Source of the DNA: Fragilariopsis cylindrus CCMP1102
Taxonomy: Eukaryota > Bacillariophyta > Bacillariophyceae > Bacillariales > Bacillariaceae
DNA: 64,000 nucleotides
Direction of reading: 5' to 3'
NCBI GenBank assembly: GCA_900095095.1
Contig: FMBT01000364.1
Coordinates: 1 to 64,000 of the forward strand
Part shown: positions 57,925 through 64,000 of the stretch, piece by piece
How the letters are laid out: each line of letters starts with the position of its first letter
Numbering within the stretch: position 1 is the first letter of the stretch
Program-made: the position numbers and the translations under genes
Notes under the pieces: model-generated
What the model was told of the DNA's origin: nothing
Database searches by the model: none
The model's input: the letters and a program-made list of their open reading frames with translations, nothing else

Positions 57925-58430
57925 CTAAAATGGGTCTTGGAGGTGCTGGCATGCCAACAAATGACAATCAAAGAATTATCTGTTCCTTTCCTTGTTTGAT
58001 AACTTACCTGTTTGTCTTCTTGGCTTGTTCCACCTAAGTCTCCCCATCTTTTAGTCCCAAAAGTAACATGATCTGTTATGTGCCAAATGCCTTTTCACAC
58101 AAGGAATCATCACACAAGAATAATGCATGCAACAATTTGCCCCAATCGTATCTTCAATATCCTCATGATTCCATTCCATTGAGAGGCAACAACACAAGAT
58201 CATTACCATCATTATTCTCCCTCTGTTTGAAATCCACCATCCAACACACAATGGGAAGTGTATAGTAACCCAACTTTCGATGATGCCTGATAATGAACCA
58301 GGGTGTACCACCATGCAGGCATCCTCCTCATCTCCTCCTGTAATGATGACATCCACAACACAACTCATGCAACCAATTGCCATGTCATTCAAGTCTATTC
58401 AAGTTGCTAGCTGTCCTTAATCACTCTATG
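57925..58430 (+). pseudogene. Coding-like island, unknown
   Basis: Plus-strand phrases look protein-like: MGLGGAGMPTNDNQRIICSF, HKESSHKNNACNNLPQSYLQ, and later MMPDNEPGCTTMQASSSSPP with MTSTTQLMQPIAMSFKSIQ. They are not in one frame. It may be a gene relic or an unannotated exon set. Not recognised. Confidence 0.3.
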
Positions 58431-58724
58431 AAGACAGCTGTAATGAATGTAGTCATAGTGGATGGATGTTTTATGTGTTTTTGGAAAGTGAGCAAGGAGG
58501 GGACATAAAGGGGGGGATTAATTTTTAGTAAGCTTCAATCTCGTAAAAAACATCATCTTTTAAAATTATTATCCATATTAATTTGAGCTTTTTTCTTTTT
58601 CATTTCTTTTTAAAGTACTCCAACACACTCTTTCTTTTGTAGATGTTACCAATCAATCGTACTGTACTTGTACATTGTACCGTTACTCCATTTCAAGAAG
58701 CCCAATAGAACAGTAGCTGTGGTC

Positions 58725-60936
58725 ATGACGTCGACACTGCAACGTGGATTTCTGCTGAGTGGTTCAACGACGGCGAAAAACGACAAACGGGAAAAGAAGA
58801 ACAAGCAATCGTCTTCGTCTTCGTCAACGGAGTCAACCGCCACCACCACCAACCCCAAGGAAAAGCAAGAAAATTCGGGTTGGACTAAGGGATTTTTGAC
58901 GACAAACAAGAAAAAGAAAAAGTCGACGATTAAAAGAAAGAAGACTACGACAAATGACGATCCTGAAACAGAAACAGAAAAAAAATTACGTGAACGACGA
59001 CAAGCATCGACGATAACAATACTGCCTAACATCATCAACAATCAAGATAACAAGACAAAAATACAATCTTCATCCCCTATAACGTTTTCTCGAGATCTCT
59101 TATCGATCGATAAGGAGGACGACGACATTCAAGATACTACCATCAACATGGCGCAAATAAAACTCGAATTATCGATACGACAAACAATATATCAAATACG
59201 ATTACAACTAAATCGTTGATCAGCATAGTTGTAAACAGTGATGATGACGAAAACGATGATATGACTGAAGTGTCTTCGATGCGGACGACAGAAGCAACAA
59301 CAGCAACGAACATCAGGAAAAAAAATTAATGACACAAAGACAAAAACAACGACGAAAACATTGATTAGTCCATCATCTTTAGTGTCGCCGTTAATATCTG
59401 TAGTAGGAGAAGACAACGATGACGACGATGAGGGAACACCATTATTGAAAGAGGTTTTTACTACTCGAAAACTAAAAGAAGGAAGAAGTGAAGGAAGAGG
59501 AATCGTCAATCTTATCCCATCATGGAAAGTATCATCAACACCAGAAACTGTACGTGAGGAGGAATTTAACTGTGCAATTACGAGTACGACCTCTGATAAA
59601 AATGGAGAAAAAGAAGAAAAAAAGATTGCATGTAACAAAGTTAATAATGATGATAAAGAAGAAGGTAATCCTGACATGGTAAATATTCTGAAATTCCAAC
59701 AAGAATTAGAAAATATATTGACAAGGCAAAAACCAAACCAAAACAACAACAACAAGAACAACTATTGTCACCATCCACCAAGACACACTGGTGGCAACAT
59801 TACGACGAATAAAACCAAATCCGACGACAATGATAATAATAATCGTAATAATAGTAGTGTCTGTGATTCACATAAAATAATGAATATAAGATCTTGGACG
59901 ACGGAACGTCGTCTGTGGATGTGGGCACATATGTTACACCGCAGACAACATAGAGGTGGAAATCGTTCCCTCAGTACTAATAACACAAATAATGGGGACG
60001 ATGAATTTGATGTGACTCGAAAATTATTCTCGGAACTTTTCGATGCTGAATATTATCATCACCGTCGTGGGTTGATACCAATTAGTAACGACGACGACGA
60101 CGAAGATACGAATAACAACAGCAGCAGTAGCAACAATAACAGCAACCCTTTAGAATCGATACTACGAAGTGGCGAAACGGAAGATGATCGACGATTAGCC
60201 TACCAGGCCGTATTGGCCATCCAAGAGCATTACACCTACCGTCGACGGTATCTTATATCTCTGCAAAATAACGATAGAAACAATGATATATTAAGAAGAC
60301 GAACAACAACAACTACAATAACAATATAGAGATTATAAACAAAGAGCTGCTGTTTTCGGAAGAAGGATCAAAACAACAACAAGGAATGACACAGCAATTG
60401 ATTCCGTTGATCATCGATTTAGTAATGAATACATCTGGTGGTGGACGACGAACACGGATGGCCCAAATCGCATGGGAGACGGTATTCTTCTTATGACATT
60501 TCGTATTCGTTACTACTGCTGTGTGTTGCTTCTACAACAAGAAGTACAACAACCTGACGTCACAACCATTATCATCATCGTTATCATCCAATAGCGACGA
60601 CGGTAGTGGCGGAAAATCAACAACAATAGAAGAAAAATACAGCGGAACTATATCATCAATATCGTCTTCTTCTTCTCATGATAATAATGCATCTCACTAC
60701 TACTGCTAGAATCATTATTGCCTATGAGTTTCTGGAAACAATTGCAATCATTGATACAACGGCAAGTTATGTGGAAACGATCAAAAAAGAAGAAGACGAA
60801 CGACATCAAGATAAATCAGCTTCGAGATCTAGAAATAAAGGTCAAGGATATCACGATTAATAAGGCAGCAACGGATAGTGATAATGATTTGTTCAATGAT
60901 GATCGGCATCTATCTACTATGAAGTCAGGGTATTGA
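58725..60936 (+). CDS. Low-complexity protein of unknown function, multiple frame slips
   Basis: Plus-strand gene in about five frame pieces. It starts MTSTLQRGFLLSGSTTAK, then Lys/Ser-rich, GWTKGFLTTNKKKKKSTIKR, then TITTKSLISIVVNSDDDEND leading through an eight-A run at 59318-59325 to LISPSSLVSPLISVVGEDND. A central segment looks folded: TERRLWMWAHMLHRRQHRGG, VTRKLFSELFDAEYYHHRRG and AYQAVLAIQEHYTYRRRYLI. After the slip near 60320 it continues NIEIINKELLFSEEGSKQQQ and TRMAQIAWETVFFL, and the end piece is FWKQLQSLIQRQVMWKRSKK. Poly-Asn and poly-Lys tracts abound. RGFLL and KGFL at both ends of the first piece form a repeat. Family unknown. The end is uncertain. Confidence 0.5.
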
Positions 60937-62179
60937 TGGATATAATTATCGCATTAGAAGAACATATCGAAGTATAACGTAAAAAAACAAAAAGTAAGAA
61001 CACATTGAAAGGAGTCAACAACAAAACAAACAACAACAACAAAAGAGGACGAGGGGGGATGAATCTAACTATAAACAGCCATAACTTAGGTAGAATAATA
61101 GTTTCAATAGGCTATTGGTAAAATAAGATCCTAATTTAGAAACGTATTGATTGGTTAGTACTATATTTATATGCTCTACTGTACACCCTGTAAGCCCCAG
61201 CAATAAATTGCATGAATCGAGTGAATTCTTTCACTCTTATTGTTCAAGATAAAATTGACAGCTTCGTGAACACCATTATAGGTTGATTTTAGTTGTACTA
61301 AAATTGGGATGCTTCTTCATAAATGCTCCTTGCCTGCTCCGCCAATTTCTAAAGCTTGTATCGTCTTTTGCTATTACAAAAAGTCCACAATCAAAGTCAT
61401 TACTAAAACATGACTTTGGATTATCTCCTGCACCAGGTAAATCCAAAGCGTTGATATAGTTCTATCTGTACGTTCATTTCAAAAGTAATTCCTTATCTAA
61501 GAGCTCCTTTAGTTCACGTAGAACTTCAGTCTTCTTGCCGTCCGAGGAGTATTCGTCGTCGTTCCATTTCCAAAGAGAAGGACGTGTTATACATGTTTTG
61601 ATGTGCTACTCATCCTTGTTACTATCAATACTTGTTATGCGGGTGTTGTATAATATATGGTTTTATGTTTCGAATTATCAAAGAAAGGAAAGATACGTCT
61701 TGGCGGAGTCCTAGTAGTAGCCGTGTGAGTGGGGAGGGGTCAGGAGAATTGGAGGATTATTTAGGGGCAATACATATTGAATATGTTTGAGAGAATTTTA
61801 TGTAGTTCACGCGCTTCCACTCATTTTGGTACATTTCGTATTATTCCGAATTTGCTCAGCTTTTGAAAAAAAACATCAATCAACGTAGCAGCTTCCAGCT
61901 CACTCCTCATCATCTATTTTCAATCAATACGTAGAATAAGTGACGGAAGTATTTGAACTGTTGTACAGAAGAACCCATCAAAATCTGTTAGCTGTTTTAT
62001 ATCTCTTTTGTTACAATCTGTTACTGACTAGGAAGAGATACAGTACATCTCTCCATTCAAAACAACCATTCATAGTAATCAATCGAGTGAGACGAAGACA
62101 GTCAAGAACAGGAAAAGTGATACTTTTATTTTCCAAATCAAAAACAAAATAAAAATACAGCTTTTGAAACCATACCGTA
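60937..62179. other. Intergenic region with a decayed island
   Basis: About 1.2 kb between two plus-strand genes. CAACAACAAAACAAACAACAAC lies near 61015. Apart from the minus-strand island at 61205-61565 I see no gene. Confidence 0.4.
61205..61565 (-). pseudogene. Coding-like relic, unknown family
   Basis: On the minus strand: WKWNDDEYSSDGKKTEVLRE leading to LKELLDKELLLK, then in another frame LDLPGAGDNPKSCFSNDFDC, GLFVIAKDDTSFRNWRSRQG and AFMKKHPNFST. The composition is protein-like, but there is no start or domain and the frames disagree. Probably a decayed gene or mobile-element piece. Confidence 0.35.
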
Positions 62180-64000
62180 ATGCTTCGTAAAGGAATCCAT
62201 AGGATAGTTAGTGTGACAATGCTTTTGTTTCTTTCAAACAAACTTTCCCGTACGGTAGGACCTAATTCTCGATTATGGGTACAAGCCTTTTCTACTACCA
62301 ACGGTGCCTTCAGCTACCATAAAACTAAAACATCACCAACAATTAACAACAACAACGGTTTGACGTGTCCTTCTTCTACTTTTGTCTTTGAGGATGATTA
62401 TCGATCAAAAAGAAACGGTAAATGCTATTCGACAACTACGAATTTATTTGATTCGTCTGGAGTTGTAGAACAAGATTTAGATTCAGCTCTTGATGATTTA
62501 TTGGCAGGTACATTCGACGATGATGATGATGATGCCGACGACAACGTCGACGAAGTGCAAGACGTCGTGAAAGCTTCCAAACCAAAACCAAGTACAATAA
62601 TCAAAGAAGTAAGTATTCTTTTTGTAACCACTACAGCAAAGGATATAATCGACAGTAATATTCAACTTCAGCTGTTCGTTCCCAATTTGATATTTGCGAC
62701 ATAGATTTTTTTCTAAAATTAATCTCATCCTTTTCCCCATTAATTTTTGATCCTTTTTTCCAAATCGAAATTTTACTGAACAAAATAAAATAAAACTTGT
62801 AGGACACACCTATCGACTATTCCGATCGTAAATTCTTATCCACGAGTAACCCTCGTTGGGTTGAGGCTGGATTGGACCAAGTGTGATCGATGTATTAAGT
62901 GGAAAGGGAATTACACATTTACACCTGTTCAGGGTGAGGCATTTGATCCTATTTTAGCCGGTCGTGATGTTATTGGACGTTCCCGAACAGGTACAGGAAA
63001 AACATTAGCATTTGGTTTACCCTCAATTACACGTCTCGTGAAGTGGTTAGAAGAAAAGGGTGTGCGGGATCCTAAAACGGGTAACATGAAACGAGGACGG
63101 GCTGTATCAATGTTAGTTTTGTGCCCAACAAGAGAACTAGCACGACAAGTACAAGAAGAAATAAGTGACGTAGCACGTCCTTTGGGTTTGTTCGCCGAGG
63201 TCTTTCATGGAGGAGTCTCGTACGATGGGCAAAGCAGAGCCTTACGAAGTGGATTAGATATTTTGGTAGGAACACCAGGACGGATCATGGACCACATGAA
63301 TCGTGGAACCTTGCGTCTGAATGAAGCTGATTTGATTGTTTTAGATGAAGCCGATGAGATGCTGTCAATGGGTTTCGCCGATGACGTTGAAACCATGTTA
63401 GATGGTTTTGGAAAAGATAATGGGAAGAAACCGCAGTGTTTGTTATTTTCGGCAACTACGCCACCATGGGTCAAACAAATTGGTAGACAATATCAGGAAA
63501 ATGTCATAGCTATCGATGCTACGAATGATACTGGCGGATCTCGAGTAGCAACTACAGTCCGACACACTGCGATTCAGGTTCCATGGGGTGTCGAATCCAA
63601 GAAATCAATTTTAGAGGATATTATTGCCATTGAAATATCAAAAGACATGAAAAGTGTTGCAGAACTTGATGCTGCAGAGATTGCTACAGATGATGCGACG
63701 ACGAAAGTGATGACGATGAACCCGTAAATAAAATTGCAGCTGCCGCGATAGCTAAGAAAAATGCCGAAAGTAGCGCCGTGCAACAAAAAATCTTTGGAAA
63801 AACAATTGTATTTACCGAAACGAAACGTGCAGCAGATGAACTTGTTTCGGGGGGTGTCTTTAAAAGTTTGACCGCACAAGCCTTACACGGAGATGTTGGA
63901 CAAAAACAGCGTGATTCTATCTTAGCGGCTTTCCGTGCTGGTGCCTTCAATGTTTTGGTTGCCACCGATGTCGCTGCACGTGGTATCGACATTAAAAATG
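62180..64000 (+). CDS. DEAD-box RNA helicase with plastid-type leader, 3' end beyond window
   Basis: Exon 1 62180-62608, intron 62609-62802 (GTAAGT, TTGTAG), exon 2 62803 to the edge. The leader ([12 protein letters not shown], then WVQAFSTT) suggests organelle import, with a QAF motif. An acidic Asp-rich linker precedes the core. Motifs: Q motif [10 protein letters not shown] (after repair), [14 protein letters not shown], Ia [11 protein letters not shown], Ib [42 protein letters not shown] and [13 protein letters not shown]; motif VI lies outside. DEAD-box proteins remodel RNA using ATP. Slips at about 62882, 62920 and 63685 each need one base (CAAGTG to CAAGTAG, CATTTAC to CATTTTAC, and one near GATGCGAC). 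Organelle role is inferred from the leader. Confidence 0.87.

Noticed and set aside
1-64000. tRNA, rRNA, CRISPR, LTR or other intact mobile elements
   Set aside because: Searched by eye for cloverleaf-like arms, long terminal repeats, integrase or reverse-transcriptase motifs and regularly spaced repeats; nothing convincing. Small or degraded ones could be missed without tools.

Overview
The window looks like nuclear DNA of a diatom, probably a pennate one. Proteins here carry bipartite plastid-type leaders, with a signal peptide followed by a Phe-centred cleavage motif (NAFT, SFAVP, GFFVP, SAFLL). Introns are few and short, with GTAAGT-type donors and YAG acceptors. Linkers are full of Asn/Asp/Ser/Gln triplet repeats, and genes sit on both strands, mostly without introns. 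The species cannot be fixed from the sequence alone.

Layout: a GH99-like glycosidase (5' end missing); a mitochondrial-type RCC1-repeat protein; a mitochondrial S-adenosylmethionine carrier; a small plastid-type peptide; an RS-rich splicing-type protein; a ribokinase fused to a sugar-epimerase TIM barrel; a TBL/PC-esterase; a U2AF-large-subunit-like RNA-binding protein; a kynurenine-type aminotransferase; a pterin carbinolamine dehydratase; a plastid protein of unknown function; THF1/Psb29; a TenI/ThiE-like protein; a Lys/Ala/Glu-rich protein ending in a CaaX box; a GT25 glycosyltransferase; a tandem-SET protein; a Cys-cluster protein; a membrane-anchored cyclophilin-like protein; a plastid bestrophin; a coiled-coil protein; a secreted Pro/Thr-rich protein; a PAPS transporter; a Tat-type thylakoid lumen protein; a PUB-UBC-UVR-UBX-RING protein; an unknown low-complexity protein; and a DEAD-box helicase cut by the right edge.

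The most unusual object is the minus-strand gene at 53690-57547. It joins two p97/Cdc48-binding domain types (PUB and UBX), a BIRC6/UBE2O-type ubiquitin-conjugating domain with its cysteine, UVR-like repeats and a complete C-terminal RING-H2 finger. It would unite p97 adaptor, E2 and E3 functions in one chain. A second notable fusion is the PfkB kinase plus TIM-barrel epimerase at 13482-15921.

A caution runs through the whole window. More than half of the clear genes contain frame slips that sit mostly in short homopolymers and are explained by one or two missing bases, while the encoded domains stay perfectly conserved on both sides. This points to uncorrected long-read assembly errors rather than to many pseudogenes, so gene ends given here span such slips.

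Genes are functionally mixed, as expected for a eukaryote. Several neighbours are divergent pairs that may share promoters (epimerase fusion/TBL, U2AF-like/aminotransferase, THF1/TenI, GT25/SET, PAPS transporter/lumen protein). The spaces between genes hold simple repeats and a few decayed coding islands. No tRNA, rRNA, CRISPR array or intact mobile element was recognised.
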